64,000 nt of DNA from Sphingomonas sp. PsM26 (GTDB lineage: Bacteria; Pseudomonadota; Alphaproteobacteria; Sphingomonadales; Sphingomonadaceae), in NCBI GenBank assembly GCA_030433805.1, contig JARUXA010000012.1:1-64000 (forward strand). Reading direction: 5' to 3'. Made by a program: the position numbers and the translations under genes. The notes beneath the pieces were generated by a model. The model worked only from the letters and a program-made list of their open reading frames with translations, ran no database searches and had not been told where the DNA came from. Shown here piece after piece: positions 1 to 8,995 of the stretch; within the stretch, counting starts at the first letter, position 1, and the number at the start of each line of letters is the position of its first letter.

Positions 1-100
1 CCGCGGGGGCGGGGGGGGGCCCCCGCCGCCCCCGGGCTTTTCCAAAAAATTGCTAAAAATTTCCCCCCCCCCCCCCCCGCCCCCCCGGGGGGGGGGGGGG
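1..100. other. Low-complexity homopolymer stretch, probable contig-edge artefact
   Basis: The first hundred bases consist of long G and C runs separated by a short A/T-rich patch, with no codon structure. It ends just before the stop codon of the first gene. Such runs of ten or more identical G or C bases are unlike anything else in the window and look like sequencing or assembly noise at a contig end rather than biology. Confidence 0.6.
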
Positions 101-109
101 CTCCGCCGA

Positions 110-427
110 TCAATGCTCGTCGTCTTCCGTGGGCGCTTCCACGCCGAGGTCGTCGTCACCACCCAGATCGACTTCGTCGTCGGGCGAGGGCTCCTCGTCT
201 TCACCGGTGTCAATATCCTCGTCGTCGCCGGCGAGATCGTCGTCCTTCTTGACCTGCTCGGGCTTGGCCTGCTCGAACGGCAGCGGCTGCTTCGACTTCA
301 GGATAGGCTCGGGCTCCCAATGTGCACCGCAATTGATGCACGTAACGGGATCTTCCTTGCCCAGATCATAGAAGCGGGTAGCGCATTTCGGACACGTACG
401 CTTCGTGCCCCATTCCGGCTGTATCAT
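110..427 (-). CDS. TIGR02300 family zinc-ribbon protein with acidic tail
   Basis: A 105-residue protein. The N-terminus carries a four-cysteine zinc ribbon (Cys12, Cys15, Cys30, Cys33) that includes the FYDLG signature of the alphaproteobacterial TIGR02300 / FYDLN-acid family; the remainder (from about residue 60) is almost entirely Asp, Glu and Gly. The molecular role of this family is not known. The gene is divergent from aroA, as is common in alphaproteobacteria, with about 108 bp between the two starts. The open frame continues upstream past the chosen ATG, but that part is only the antisense of aroA, and the family begins at the MIQPEWG motif. Confidence 0.9.
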   Translation of the reverse strand: MIQPEWGTKRTCPKCATRFYDLGKEDPVTCINCGAHWEPEPILKSKQPLPFEQAKPEQVKKDDDLAGDDEDIDTGEDEEPSPDDEVDLGGDDDLGVEAPTEDDEH

Positions 428-535
428 GGGCCGATTGACCTTCTTCAAAATTGAATTTGAGAGCTTGCAACGCGAACGCCGCAAAGTGGGGCGCGCCTTG
501 CCATAGCGCAAGCGCACTGTCAAAGCGCAGGGCCG

Positions 536-1873
536 ATGCAGCACCCCGCCCCCACCCCGCTCGAAATCCCTTCCTCCGGTCCGCTGGCAGGACGCGTCCG
601 CGTTCCCGGCGACAAGTCGATCAGCCATCGCTCGCTGATGTTCTCCGCGCTCGCGGTCGGCACCAGCCGGGTCGAGGGGCTGCTCGAGGGCGAGGACGTG
701 CTCGCCACCGCCGCGGCACTCCGTGCGATGGGCGCGACGATCGTGCGCGGCGACGATGGCGTGTGGACGATCGACGGCGTCGGGGTCGGCGGGTTGCTCC
801 AACCCGCGGGCGCGCTGGAGATGGGCAACAGCGGCACGTCGACGCGTCTGCTGATGGGGCTGGTCGCGAGCCACCCGATCACCGTGACCTTCACCGGCGA
901 CGCTTCGCTGTCGAAGCGCCCGATGGGCCGCGTCATCACGCCGCTGTCGCAAATGGGCGCGGAAGTCACCGCGAGCCCCGGCGGGCAATTGCCGCTGATG
1001 CTGCGCGGGATCTGCCCGGCGATCCCGATCAGCTACACCCTCCCCGTCGCTTCGGCGCAGGTGAAGTCCGCGGTGCTGCTCGCGGGCCTCAATACGCCGG
1101 GGGTCACCCGCGTGATCGAACCCGTCGCGACTCGCGATCATAGCGAGCGGATGCTGCGCGGGTTCGGCGCGGACGTGACGGTCGAGGAGTCGCCTGAGGG
1201 CAAGATCATCTCGATCCGCGGCGAGGCCGAACTCAAGCCGCAGCAGATCACCGTTCCCGGCGATCCCTCGTCCGCCGCCTTCCTGGTGGTGGCCGCGACA
1301 ATCGTGCCGGGGTCGGACATCACGGTCGAGAATGTCGGCCTCAACCCGACCCGCGCCGGCCTGTTCACCGCTTTGCGGATGATGGGCGCGAGCATCGAGG
1401 AATGCGACGCGCGCGACGTCGGTGGCGAGCCGGTCGCCGATCTGCGCGTCCGCTATGCGCCGCTGTCGGGAATCGAAGTGCCCGCCGACCTCGCGCCGAG
1501 CATGATCGACGAATATCCGATCCTGTTCGTCGCCGCCGCCTTCGCGACCGGAACGACGATCGCGCGCGGCGCAGAGGAACTGCGCGTCAAGGAATCGGAC
1601 CGGATCGCCGCGATGGCGGCCGCACTCGGTGCGATCGGCGCGCGGGTGGAGGAAGTCGAGGACGGGATGATCGTCCACGGTTCGGGCGGCGCCCCCCTCC
1701 CCGGCGGCGCGACGATCGCGACGCTGCTCGATCACCGCATCGCAATGAGCATGGCGGTCGCCGCGCTCGCTTGCCATACGCCCGTGACGCTCGACGACAT
1801 GTCGCCCGTCGCCACCAGCTACCCCGCGTTCTTCGACCAGATCGCGCAACTCCAGGGTGCCACCGACCGATGA
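536..1873 (+). CDS. aroA: 3-phosphoshikimate 1-carboxyvinyltransferase (EPSP synthase)
   Basis: EPSP synthase transfers the enolpyruvyl group of PEP to shikimate 3-phosphate, the sixth step of chorismate synthesis in the cytoplasm. The 445-residue protein has the N-terminal PGDKSISHR substrate motif (Lys27, Ser28, Arg32), the [10 protein letters not shown] motif (residues 97-106) and the C-terminal LRVKESDRI motif, all characteristic of the family, and the length is normal. It is the first gene of an aroA - small membrane protein - cmk - rpsA arrangement typical of alphaproteobacteria; its stop overlaps the next start (ATGA). Other shikimate genes, aroK and aroB, lie near 61-63 kb. Confidence 0.97.
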   Translation: MQHPAPTPLEIPSSGPLAGRVRVPGDKSISHRSLMFSALAVGTSRVEGLLEGEDVLATAAALRAMGATIVRGDDGVWTIDGVGVGGLLQPAGALEMGNSGTSTRLLMGLVASHPITVTFTGDASLSKRPMGRVITPLSQMGAEVTASPGGQLPLMLRGICPAIPISYTLPVASAQVKSAVLLAGLNTPGVTRVIEPVATRDHSERMLRGFGADVTVEESPEGKIISIRGEAELKPQQITVPGDPSSAAFLVVAATIVPGSDITVENVGLNPTRAGLFTALRMMGASIEECDARDVGGEPVADLRVRYAPLSGIEVPADLAPSMIDEYPILFVAAAFATGTTIARGAEELRVKESDRIAAMAAALGAIGARVEEVEDGMIVHGSGGAPLPGGATIATLLDHRIAMSMAVAALACHTPVTLDDMSPVATSYPAFFDQIAQLQGATDR

Positions 1874-2127
1874 CTGCCTCCACTGCCGATTTGATCGGGT
1901 TCGTCGGCGCGCTGACGATCCTGATCGGCTATGCCCACCAGACGCTGCGCAACGCCGCGCCCGATCTGTTCTCCACGCTGCTCAACTTCCTCGGCGCGGC
2001 GCTGCTCGCGCTGTCGCTGAGCGTGAACTATAATCTGCCCGCGCTGTGCCTCGAACTCGCCTGGGCGGCGATCGCGGCGTTCGGGCTCGTCCGCATGACC
2101 GTGGCACGATCGGGAGCGCGTGCATGA
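1870..2127 (+). CDS. Small integral membrane protein between aroA and cmk
   Basis: An 85-residue hydrophobic protein with about three predicted membrane segments, starting at an ATG that overlaps the aroA stop by four bases (ATGA); its own stop overlaps the cmk start in the same way. It resembles the small CBU_0592-like membrane domain proteins (inference from the pattern of a Gly-rich first helix followed by a LNFLGAALL segment). No catalytic residues are apparent and no function can be assigned. The double coupling shows that it is translated as part of the aroA-cmk operon. Confidence 0.75.
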   Translation: MTASTADLIGFVGALTILIGYAHQTLRNAAPDLFSTLLNFLGAALLALSLSVNYNLPALCLELAWAAIAAFGLVRMTVARSGARA

Positions 2128-2747
2128 TCATCGCCGTCGATGGACCCGCCGCCTCGGGCAAGGGCACGATCGCGCGCGCATTGGCGCGGCATTACGATCT
2201 GCCGTATCTCGACACCGGCCTGCTGTACCGCGCGGTCGCAGCGCAGGTCGCGCAGCTCGAACTCGATCCCGCGATCGAGGCGGATGCCGTGGCGGCGTGC
2301 GATTTCGAGGATGCGCTGCTCGAGGACCCCAGTCTGCGCAGCGACGAGATCGGATCGCTCGCTTCGGTCGTCTCGGCGCATCCGCTGGTGCGCGCGGCGC
2401 TGTTCCACCGGCAGAAGCGGTTCGCCTATCAGGATGGCGGTGCCGTGCTCGACGGGCGCGACATCGGCACGGTGATCGCCCCCGACGCGACCGCCAAACT
2501 GTTCGTCCGCGCCACCCCCAACATCCGTGCAAAACGCCGCCACGCGGAGCTCAAGGAGCGCGGATCGACGCTCAGCCTCGATAAGGTGCTTGCCGACATC
2601 CGCGCCCGCGACCTGCGCGACTCGACCCGTGCGACCGCGCCGCTGGTGCCTGCGCAGGACGCAGCGTTGCTCGACACGAGCTTCCTGTCGATCGAGGCCT
2701 CGGTGCAGCGCGCGATCGCGATCGTGGATGCGAGAACCGCCGCCTGA
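2124..2747 (+). CDS. cmk: Cytidylate kinase
   Basis: CMP/dCMP kinase, which phosphorylates (d)CMP to the diphosphate using ATP. The 207-residue protein starts MIIAVDG and has the P-loop DGPAASGKGT at residues 6-15, the LDTGLLYR nucleotide-monophosphate-binding stretch and the DGRDIGTVI motif of cytidylate kinases. The ATG overlaps the preceding stop (ATGA), which fixes the start against longer in-frame possibilities. It is followed by a 409-bp gap and then rpsA, the usual cmk-rpsA order. Confidence 0.96.
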   Translation: MIIAVDGPAASGKGTIARALARHYDLPYLDTGLLYRAVAAQVAQLELDPAIEADAVAACDFEDALLEDPSLRSDEIGSLASVVSAHPLVRAALFHRQKRFAYQDGGAVLDGRDIGTVIAPDATAKLFVRATPNIRAKRRHAELKERGSTLSLDKVLADIRARDLRDSTRATAPLVPAQDAALLDTSFLSIEASVQRAIAIVDARTAA

Positions 2748-3156
2748 CGGATGCTCTCCTGCGCAAGCATGGAACCCCCGGTTACACGGCACAACGCCTG
2801 CACCTCTGGGCTCCTGCTTGCACAGCAGAATGCGCGTGATTTGGCGTCAGCAGCGCCCCCAGATCGGCAGCATATTCCACCCGACGCCAACCACCGTCGC
2901 GCCACCGCGCCACAAGCGCCGGCACCTTGCTTTTCACCACCGCTTCGGCTAGGGCGCGCTGTCCGATTGGCAGGCATTCCTGGTCAGGAAGGCGCGGAGA
3001 TTTATCCTCCTGCGCCTTTTTCGCGTTTTGCGGAAAAACCTTTCCCGTGCCCGCTGACTGGATGTCGCGTCCGGCATTCGGTCGCCGCGGCAATATTGGC
3101 CAAGACCGCCGGAGACAACCGGCTGGCCGGAACATGATTTAGGAACGCATCACTTT
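2748..3156 (+). other. cmk-rpsA intergenic region / rpsA leader
   Basis: No convincing gene was found in these 409 bp. Open frames on both strands exist but have no ribosome-binding site, recognisable motif or family resemblance. The region holds a terminator-like hairpin (2989-3021) and, further down, the rpsA Shine-Dalgarno-like AGGAACG upstream of the ATG at 3157. It probably contains the rpsA promoter and a long 5' leader. Confidence 0.5.
2989..3021 (+). terminator. Terminator-like hairpin upstream of rpsA
   Basis: The arm AAGGCGCGGAG (2989-2999) pairs with CTCC (3007-3010) and GCGCCTT (3012-3018), with one bulged T and a seven-base loop, followed by a T run. It is an 11-bp stem suited to intrinsic termination. 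It may end the aroA-cmk transcript, or, if rpsA is read from an upstream promoter, act as an attenuator in the S1 leader. Confidence 0.55.
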
Positions 3157-4884
3157 ATGGCCACTCAGCCAAACCCAACCCGCGACGATTTCGCCGCCCT
3201 TCTCGAAATGACCCTCGGCGGTGCCGACAGTTTCGAAGGCCGCGTCGTCAAGGGCACCGTTACCGGGATCGAGAACGACCTTGCCGTCATCGACGTCGGC
3301 CTGAAGTCGGAAGGCCGCGTGCCGCTGCGCGAATTCGCGCTGCCGGGCCAGAAGGCTGACCTCAAGGTCGGTGACGAAGTCGAAGTGTTCGTCGACCGCG
3401 TCGAGAACGTCCACGGTGAAGCTATGCTGTCGCGCGACCGCGCACGCCGCGAAGCCGCATGGGACACGCTTGAAACCGAATTCGCCAAGTCGGCACGCGT
3501 CGAGGGCGTCATCTTCGGCCGCGTCAAGGGCGGCTTCACGGTCGACCTCAACGGCGCCGTGGCCTTCCTGCCGGGTTCGCAGGTCGACATCCGCCCGGTG
3601 CGCGACGTCACCCCGCTGATGGACATCCCCCAGCCGTTCCAGATCCTCAAGATGGACCGCAAGCGCGGCAACATCGTCGTGTCGCGTCGCGCGATCCTCG
3701 AAGAGACCCGCGCCGAGCAGCGTTCGGGCCTCATCCTGTCGCTGGCTGAAGGCCAGATCATCGACGGCGTCGTCAAGAACATCACCGATTACGGTGCGTT
3801 CGTTGACCTCGGCGGCATCGACGGCCTGCTCCACGTCACCGATCTCAGCTACAAGCGCGTCGGCCATCCTTCGGAAGTTCTCAACATTGGCGATACCGTC
3901 AAGGTTCAGATCATCCGCATCAACAAGGACACGCAGCGCATCTCGCTCGGCATGAAGCAGCTCGAGAGCGATCCGTGGGAAGGTGCAGCCGCGAAGTACC
4001 CGGTTGGTGCCAAGCTCACCGGCCGCGTTACGAACATCACCGAATATGGTGCGTTCGTCGAGCTGGAGCCGGGCATCGAAGGCCTCGTGCACGTTTCGGA
4101 AATGTCCTGGACCAAGAAGAACGTCCACCCGGGCAAGATCGTTTCGACCTCGCAGGAAGTCGATGTCGTGGTCATCGAGGTCGATCCCGACAAGCGTCGT
4201 ATCTCGCTTGGTCTCAAGCAGGCGATCAACAACCCGTGGGAGGCCTTCGCTGAAGCGCATCCGATCGGTTCGACCGTCGAAGGCGAAGTCAAGAACGCGA
4301 CCGAATTCGGTCTGTTCATCGGCCTCGACAACGACGTCGACGGCATGGTCCACATGTCGGACATCGCCTGGGGCGTGTCGGGCGAGGACGCGCTCAACCT
4401 GCATCGCAAGGGCGAAGTCGTTCAGGCGATCGTGCTCGACATCGATGCCGAGAAGGAGCGGATCTCGCTGGGCATGAAGCAGCTCGAGCGTGGCGCCCCG
4501 GCGGCAGGCACGGTTGCAGCAGGCGGCAATGCGTCGTCGGGCCTCAACAAGAACGCGATCGTCACCGTCACGGTGCTCGAAGTGCGCGATGCCGGTCTCG
4601 AAGTGCAGGTCGGTGACGACGGCGCGACGGGCTTCATCAAGCGGACCGATCTCGGCCGCGATCGTGACGAGCAGCGTCCGGAGCGTTTCCAGGTCGCACA
4701 GAAGTTCGATGCGATGGTGACCGGTTTCGATCGTTCGAAGAAGCCGACCTTCTCGATCAAGGCGATGCAGATCTCCGAAGAGAAGCAGGCTGTTGCACAG
4801 TATGGCTCGTCCGACTCGGGCGCGTCGCTTGGCGACATCTTGGGCGCAGCGCTCAAGGCACAGAACAGCGATACCAAGAAGTAA
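3157..4884 (+). CDS. rpsA: 30S ribosomal protein S1
   Basis: Ribosomal protein S1 binds mRNA leaders and helps initiation on the 30S subunit. The 575-residue protein contains six S1 RNA-binding repeats, at roughly residues 28-95, 112-175, 197-265, 282-350, 369-437 and 465-525; repeats 3-5 carry the clear YGAFV or FGLFI signatures and HVT/HVS strands, while the first two and the last are more diverged, as usual for S1. Length and C-terminus match the alphaproteobacterial form. An AGGAACG purine run precedes the ATG. The gene ends in a strong hairpin terminator. Confidence 0.98.
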   Translation: MATQPNPTRDDFAALLEMTLGGADSFEGRVVKGTVTGIENDLAVIDVGLKSEGRVPLREFALPGQKADLKVGDEVEVFVDRVENVHGEAMLSRDRARREAAWDTLETEFAKSARVEGVIFGRVKGGFTVDLNGAVAFLPGSQVDIRPVRDVTPLMDIPQPFQILKMDRKRGNIVVSRRAILEETRAEQRSGLILSLAEGQIIDGVVKNITDYGAFVDLGGIDGLLHVTDLSYKRVGHPSEVLNIGDTVKVQIIRINKDTQRISLGMKQLESDPWEGAAAKYPVGAKLTGRVTNITEYGAFVELEPGIEGLVHVSEMSWTKKNVHPGKIVSTSQEVDVVVIEVDPDKRRISLGLKQAINNPWEAFAEAHPIGSTVEGEVKNATEFGLFIGLDNDVDGMVHMSDIAWGVSGEDALNLHRKGEVVQAIVLDIDAEKERISLGMKQLERGAPAAGTVAAGGNASSGLNKNAIVTVTVLEVRDAGLEVQVGDDGATGFIKRTDLGRDRDEQRPERFQVAQKFDAMVTGFDRSKKPTFSIKAMQISEEKQAVAQYGSSDSGASLGDILGAALKAQNSDTKK

Positions 4885-4891
4885 GACTATT

Positions 4892-4932
4892 CAGGGGTCG
4901 TTCGAAAGAACGACCCCTGTCTCTCTTTTGAC
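4892..4932 (+). terminator. Intrinsic terminator of rpsA
   Basis: A perfect 12-bp inverted repeat, CAGGGGTCGTTC (4892-4903) with its complement at 4908-4919, closes a GAAA tetraloop and is followed by a T/C-rich tract. It lies eight bases after the rpsA stop. Confidence 0.85.
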
Positions 4933-4955
4933 GTCGTAATTTGCCTTTGTACGTT
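4928..4955 (+). promoter_or_regulatory. Candidate promoter of ihfB
   Basis: A TTGACG hexamer at 4928-4933 is followed after 16 bp by TACGTT (4950-4955), a plausible but imperfect sigma-70 pair about 85 bp before the ihfB start. Evidence is by eye only. Confidence 0.3.
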
Positions 4956-5038
4956 GGTGGAGTTGCGGTAAATCAGTGCCGATACGGCCTTATCCATACC
5001 GTGGGGGCATGGGTCCGTAAGGGGTGGGAAAAAACGCA

Positions 5039-5320
5039 ATGATCCGTTCCGAACTCGTCGAGATGCTCGCCAACGAAAACCCTGATCTGTCGCCGCGCGA
5101 TGTCGAAGCGCTGGTCACGACATTTTTCGAAGAAATCACCAAACGCCTGGCCTCGGGAGGTCGTGTCGAGCTTCGTGGCTTTGGCGCCTTCTCCACGCGC
5201 CCGCGGGACGCCCGTACGGGCCGCAACCCGCGCACCGGCGAACTGGTCGCGGTAGACGCCAAGCGCGTCCCCTACTTCAAGCCCGGCAAGGAAATGCGGC
5301 AGCGACTCAACGTCGCCTGA
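5039..5320 (+). CDS. ihfB: Integration host factor subunit beta
   Basis: A DNA-bending nucleoid protein that pairs with IHF-alpha. The 93-residue protein starts [10 protein letters not shown] and has the HU/IHF fold: an N-terminal helical dimerisation region, FGAF strand, the RNPRTGE beta-arm with its intercalating proline, and a C-terminal PYFKPGK segment. An AAGGGG run lies about ten bases before the ATG; an in-frame GTG five codons upstream is less likely because the family begins at MIRSEL. The position directly after rpsA is the standard proteobacterial order. Confidence 0.95.
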   Translation: MIRSELVEMLANENPDLSPRDVEALVTTFFEEITKRLASGGRVELRGFGAFSTRPRDARTGRNPRTGELVAVDAKRVPYFKPGKEMRQRLNVA

Positions 5321-5403
5321 CGCGAACATCCCGTACGTGCCAGGACCGCAACCGGCATCGTCCGCTTGACGCAGGCCGCAACTTGCGCTTGGCACGTCGC
5401 GTT

Positions 5404-5486
5404 GCGGACGTGGCGAAATCGGTAGACGCAGGAGACTTAAAATCTCCCTCTTCGGAATGCGGGTTCGAGTCCCGCCGTCCGCACCA
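5404..5486 (+). tRNA. tRNA-Leu (anticodon TAA)
   Basis: The acceptor arm GCGGACG (5404-5410) pairs with CGTCCGC (5476-5482); the discriminator A and an encoded CCA follow. The anticodon loop CTTAAAA gives anticodon TAA, reading TTA/TTG leucine codons. The long variable arm and the GGTTCGAGTCC T-arm confirm a class II tRNA. The length is normal for tRNA-Leu. Confidence 0.97.
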
Positions 5487-5626
5487 AGCTCCTGGCACTC
5501 CACACTTTCAATCCGGGGACGCCGGCGCGGGTCCTGCACGGACCCGGCCCGGCGCCTGTTGACGCGCCATCAACCGCAGCACGACCGCCCCCTCTCCGGC
5601 TCGGCCGGATCGGAGCGACGGGCGGT

Positions 5627-6787
5627 TCAGCCCTGCACCGCCAGGGTACGCCGCGCACGATCGGGTGCTGTCGATGCCCAGACCTTGTAGACGCAGAACC
5701 CGATGAACAGCAGCAGGCAGCCGACCGTGCCGATCGTCTCCGGCAACGTCGGGGCCGCCCAGCGCAGCAGCGCCACGCCCGGCAGGACCAGGCTGTGCGC
5801 GACGTAGATGCTCAACGGATAGCGCCCGATGCGCTCCAGCACGAACCCCACGACCGGCACGGTGTAGCGGTCGAGCGCGACCAGCGCGGACAGCATCGCG
5901 CCGCCGACCATCGCCAGATACCAGAATTGCGGCGGTGCCGCGTATCCCGACGCCAGATCCCCCAGCGTCCGCCAGCCGACGACGCGACCGTCGCTCAAGC
6001 CCAGCAACGCCATGCCAAGCGCGATCGCCATCACGTCGCGGTGGAACGACGTGCCATTCGCCAGGTGATTGCGGATCAGCACGCCGACGCCGATCATCAG
6101 CCATGCACAGCCCATCATCACGAACACGCCGTACTTGCCCGAGACGAACAGCAATCGCACCAGTTCGATCGCTTTCTCGCCCTGGAAAGGGAAGGCCTCA
6201 TAGCCAAGCACACTGCCGATGAAGATCAGCAGCGCACCCCCCAGGAAGCCGATCCGCACAGGATCCTGTGCGATGAACCGGACCGCGAGCGCGGTGAGGA
6301 AGATGGCGACCGTATAGAACGTCAACACGCTGTATTGCGCGAGGAGCAAGCGAAACCAGAAGGCCGGCTCGTCGCTCGTCATCAGGACATTGACCGTCCC
6401 GTGCAGCGAAACAATCAGACTGCATAGCAACACCAGTCCGGATCGATTGATCAGCCCGCGCATCGTCGCATCCGGCGCTTTGCGCGCCTTCGGCACGTAG
6501 ATGATCGCCAGCGTGATTCCGAAGATCAACACGAAGGCGGGGGTTGCCAGTCTGCCGATAAGATCGAGCATCGCACGCGGCGTACCGCCGATCCCCAGGC
6601 GCTCGTAAACGCCGGGTCCGAAGTGCGCGAGGATCATGCAGAAAATGGCAAGGCCGCGGACCTGGTCGAGCGCCCTGAATCGTGCGGGTCGCTTGGCAAC
6701 CACGTCGCCGTGGGGCTGCTGCAGCGGCTGAGTACTCAATACAAATTCCCGAACGCTGCCAACAAAAGTTAGGCGCTTATTAACCAA
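5627..6787 (-). CDS. Acyltransferase-like integral membrane protein (DUF1624-type)
   Basis: A 386-residue polytopic membrane protein with about ten hydrophobic segments. The N-terminal RALDQVRGLAIFCMILAHF stretch matches the start of the first helix in DUF1624 / heparan-alpha-glucosaminide acetyltransferase-like and OpgC-type membrane acyltransferases, where an Arg-Gly pair and a following His are conserved. Substrate cannot be told. The start is uncertain: the longest frame begins at a TTG, and a TTG or GTG 15-30 codons further on would still keep the whole membrane domain. It stands alone, with tRNA-Leu downstream on the opposite strand. Confidence 0.75.
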   Translation of the reverse strand: MVNKRLTFVGSVREFVLSTQPLQQPHGDVVAKRPARFRALDQVRGLAIFCMILAHFGPGVYERLGIGGTPRAMLDLIGRLATPAFVLIFGITLAIIYVPKARKAPDATMRGLINRSGLVLLCSLIVSLHGTVNVLMTSDEPAFWFRLLLAQYSVLTFYTVAIFLTALAVRFIAQDPVRIGFLGGALLIFIGSVLGYEAFPFQGEKAIELVRLLFVSGKYGVFVMMGCAWLMIGVGVLIRNHLANGTSFHRDVMAIALGMALLGLSDGRVVGWRTLGDLASGYAAPPQFWYLAMVGGAMLSALVALDRYTVPVVGFVLERIGRYPLSIYVAHSLVLPGVALLRWAAPTLPETIGTVGCLLLFIGFCVYKVWASTAPDRARRTLAVQG

Positions 6788-7004
6788 ATACTACATCATG
6801 CTCAAACGATTTGGTTTTTGATGTCCGGCATCCGCCCGATCTTTTACACGGTGCGACGCCTGAAGCATTTCGCTTTACCCGACGGACGATCTCCTGCCGC
6901 GCTGGGATCAATCGTTGAAACGGGTCGCTTGCGGGCAGGATCGTGGTGCCCCGTGATTGCCGAGAGGAGTGGCGCAGGCGTGCTGGCGATGGCAGAGGTA
7001 GCCA

Positions 7005-8513
7005 ATGCTGCTGCCGCCCCCCCGCCGCTCCCCCCCGCCCCGCTCGCCCTCGCCCCGCCATCCAGTATCGCTGCTACTGCTCGGCATCGCGACCGTGCTC
7101 GCGGCCTGTGCGCCCAAGCCCGATAGCGGCCCGGTCGTCGTCAGCGCGATCGGTGCCGCGCCCGCCCTTGCCGATCCTGCCAAGGGACGACTGGACCCGT
7201 CCGCACGCGTGTTGCTCGATGCGACCGCGCAAGGCCTCGTGCGGTTCGACGCCGCGGGCCAGATCGAGCCCGGCATCGCCGAACGCTGGAGCGTGATCGA
7301 CAATGGCACCAGCTACATCTTCCGACTGCGGGATGCGGAGTGGCCCGACGGCCGCAGCGTGACGGCTGCGGACGTCGTCAAGCTGCTGCGCCGCCAGCTG
7401 GCAACACAATCCCGCAACGTCCTCGTACCGTTCCTCACCGCGATCGACGAGATCGTCGAAATGACCCCCGAAGTCATCGAGATCCGTCTGAAGCGTCCGC
7501 GTCCCGATCTGCTCAAGCTGTTCGCGCAGCCCGAACTCGCGATCGTCCGGATCGCGCAACCGGGCGGCAGCGGGCCCTACCGGATCCTCGCGCAGCGCGG
7601 GCCCGTCGTGCGGCTGCGCCCCGGGTTCGATCCATCGCGCGCAGCCGATGACCAGGCCACCGAGCCCTCCGCGAATGACGACGCCCGGCTGATCGGCGAA
7701 CGCGCGGCAATGGCGATCGCGCGTTTCGATGCGGGTCATTCGGACGCGGTCCTGGGAGGCAGCTTCGTCGACTGGCCGATCGTGCTGGAAACCAGGATCG
7801 CCCCGATTAGCCGGCGGTTCGATCCAGCTGCGGGTCTGTTCGGCCTGGCGTTCACCAGTCGTGATGGCGTGCTTGCCAGTCCGGTCAACCGCGCTGCGAT
7901 CGCGCGCAGCATCGACCGGGCGGGCTTCACGGCGGCGATCTCGCCCGAGTGGGAATCCACGACACAATTGCTCCCCGAGCAGCTCGATTCCGCGGCACCG
8001 CCCGCGCTTGCAGCGTGGACACAGCCCCTTGCCCCCGACGAACGATCCCCGCGCGCGACGATCGATGCTTGGCGCGCGGCCAACCCCGGCGACGTTCGGA
8101 TTCGCGTCGCGCTCCCCGATGGACCCGGCGCGACGATCCTCTACGGCTATGTCGCCGGGGCCCTGCTGTCGCTTGGCATGGCGCCCGAACGTGTCGGCCC
8201 CGATGCGCCCGCGGACCTGCGCCTGATCGACGAAGTCGCCCCCTATGACAGCGCCCGCTGGTATGTCGCGCGCGCCTGCCAACCGTGCAGCGGGGCCGCG
8301 CAACTCGCGATCGAAGCGGCGCGCGAGGCGGACTCGCCCCGGCTACGGGCGCAACAGATCGCCGCGGCGGATGCGGCGCTCGCGAGCGATGTCGCCTTCA
8401 TCCCGATCGCCCGGCCATTGCGATGGTCGCTCGTTGCGCCACGGCTACGCGCGTGGGCCGCGAACAGCCGAGCATGGCACCCGTTGAATCATCTTCGTAC
8501 AGACACCAATTGA
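7005..8513 (+). CDS. Family 5 extracellular solute-binding lipoprotein
   Basis: A 502-residue periplasmic binding protein of the peptide/nickel ABC importer type (SBP_bac_5). The signal peptide ends in a lipobox VLAAC (lipid-modified Cys35), preceded by an unusually Pro/Arg-rich n-region. The core has the family pattern: a YIFRLRDAEWPDGRSVTAADVV-like segment at about residues 105-125 and a C-terminal part rich in the usual extended-lobe strands. An AGAGGT run lies six bases before the ATG. No permease or ATPase gene is adjacent, so this is an orphan binding protein; some orphans of this family serve as receptors or chaperones rather than import. Confidence 0.85.
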   Translation: MLLPPPRRSPPPRSPSPRHPVSLLLLGIATVLAACAPKPDSGPVVVSAIGAAPALADPAKGRLDPSARVLLDATAQGLVRFDAAGQIEPGIAERWSVIDNGTSYIFRLRDAEWPDGRSVTAADVVKLLRRQLATQSRNVLVPFLTAIDEIVEMTPEVIEIRLKRPRPDLLKLFAQPELAIVRIAQPGGSGPYRILAQRGPVVRLRPGFDPSRAADDQATEPSANDDARLIGERAAMAIARFDAGHSDAVLGGSFVDWPIVLETRIAPISRRFDPAAGLFGLAFTSRDGVLASPVNRAAIARSIDRAGFTAAISPEWESTTQLLPEQLDSAAPPALAAWTQPLAPDERSPRATIDAWRAANPGDVRIRVALPDGPGATILYGYVAGALLSLGMAPERVGPDAPADLRLIDEVAPYDSARWYVARACQPCSGAAQLAIEAAREADSPRLRAQQIAAADAALASDVAFIPIARPLRWSLVAPRLRAWAANSRAWHPLNHLRTDTN

Positions 8514-8519
8514 TACACT

Positions 8520-8954
8520 ATGGCCCAGAACACGACACGCATGTCTTCCCCGCACTTCGCCGAGATGGCGGCGCGTTATGCCAGCAAGGATCCTGCGGCG
8601 GTACGCCAGCGGATCGAGGCGATGGAGCGCCTGCTCGAAGGGCTGTTCACCATTCCGGGGCTCAACCGCAAGGTCGGGCTCGATTTCATGCTCAACATCC
8701 TGCCGATCGGCGGGGACATCGTCGGTGCGGCGATGGGCAGCTGGATTGTCTGGGAAGCGCGCAACCTGGGCATGACCAAGATGCAGATGGCGCGGATGTT
8801 CGGTAACGTCGGGCTGGACTTCACGCTGGGGCTGGTGCCGTTCATCGGTGCGATCCCCGATCTGATGTTCCGCTCGAACACGCGGAACCTCAAGATCATC
8901 AAGCGGCACCTGGACAAGCACTATCCCGCGGGTGCGGTCGTCGATCAGGTGTGA
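8520..8954 (+). CDS. DUF4112 domain protein
   Basis: A 144-residue protein with a hydrophobic core containing two similar Gly-rich stretches, MLNILPIGGDIVGAAMGSW and LGLVPFIGAIPDLMF, characteristic of DUF4112. These look like membrane-inserting hairpins. Function is unknown. The start lies seven bases after the stop of the solute-binding lipoprotein gene, so the two are probably cotranscribed. Confidence 0.85.
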   Translation: MAQNTTRMSSPHFAEMAARYASKDPAAVRQRIEAMERLLEGLFTIPGLNRKVGLDFMLNILPIGGDIVGAAMGSWIVWEARNLGMTKMQMARMFGNVGLDFTLGLVPFIGAIPDLMFRSNTRNLKIIKRHLDKHYPAGAVVDQV

Positions 8955-8958
8955 GGCG

Positions 8959-8985
8959 GCAGATCACGCAACCAGCGTGATCTGC
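8959..8985. terminator. Hairpin between convergent genes
   Basis: A perfect 11-bp inverted repeat, GCAGATCACGC (8959-8969) and its complement (8975-8985), with loop AACCA. It sits between the convergent DUF4112 and RNase T2 genes and could end both transcripts, although neither side has a strong T run. Confidence 0.5.
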
Positions 8986-8995
8986 GCCCCTGCCC

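Noticed and set aside
428..1849. Long minus-strand open frame running through aroA and continuous with the TIGR02300 gene
   Set aside because: The upstream part is the antisense of aroA, with Arg/His-rich composition typical of high-GC shadow frames; the real protein starts at the MIQPEWG methionine.
2751..3137. Open frames on both strands between cmk and rpsA
   Set aside because: No ribosome-binding site, no motif, and the sequence contains a terminator-like hairpin; more likely a leader than a gene.
6798..6821. Seven-codon leader-peptide-like ORF before the solute-binding protein gene
   Set aside because: No ribosome-binding site and no attenuator hairpin could be seen near it.
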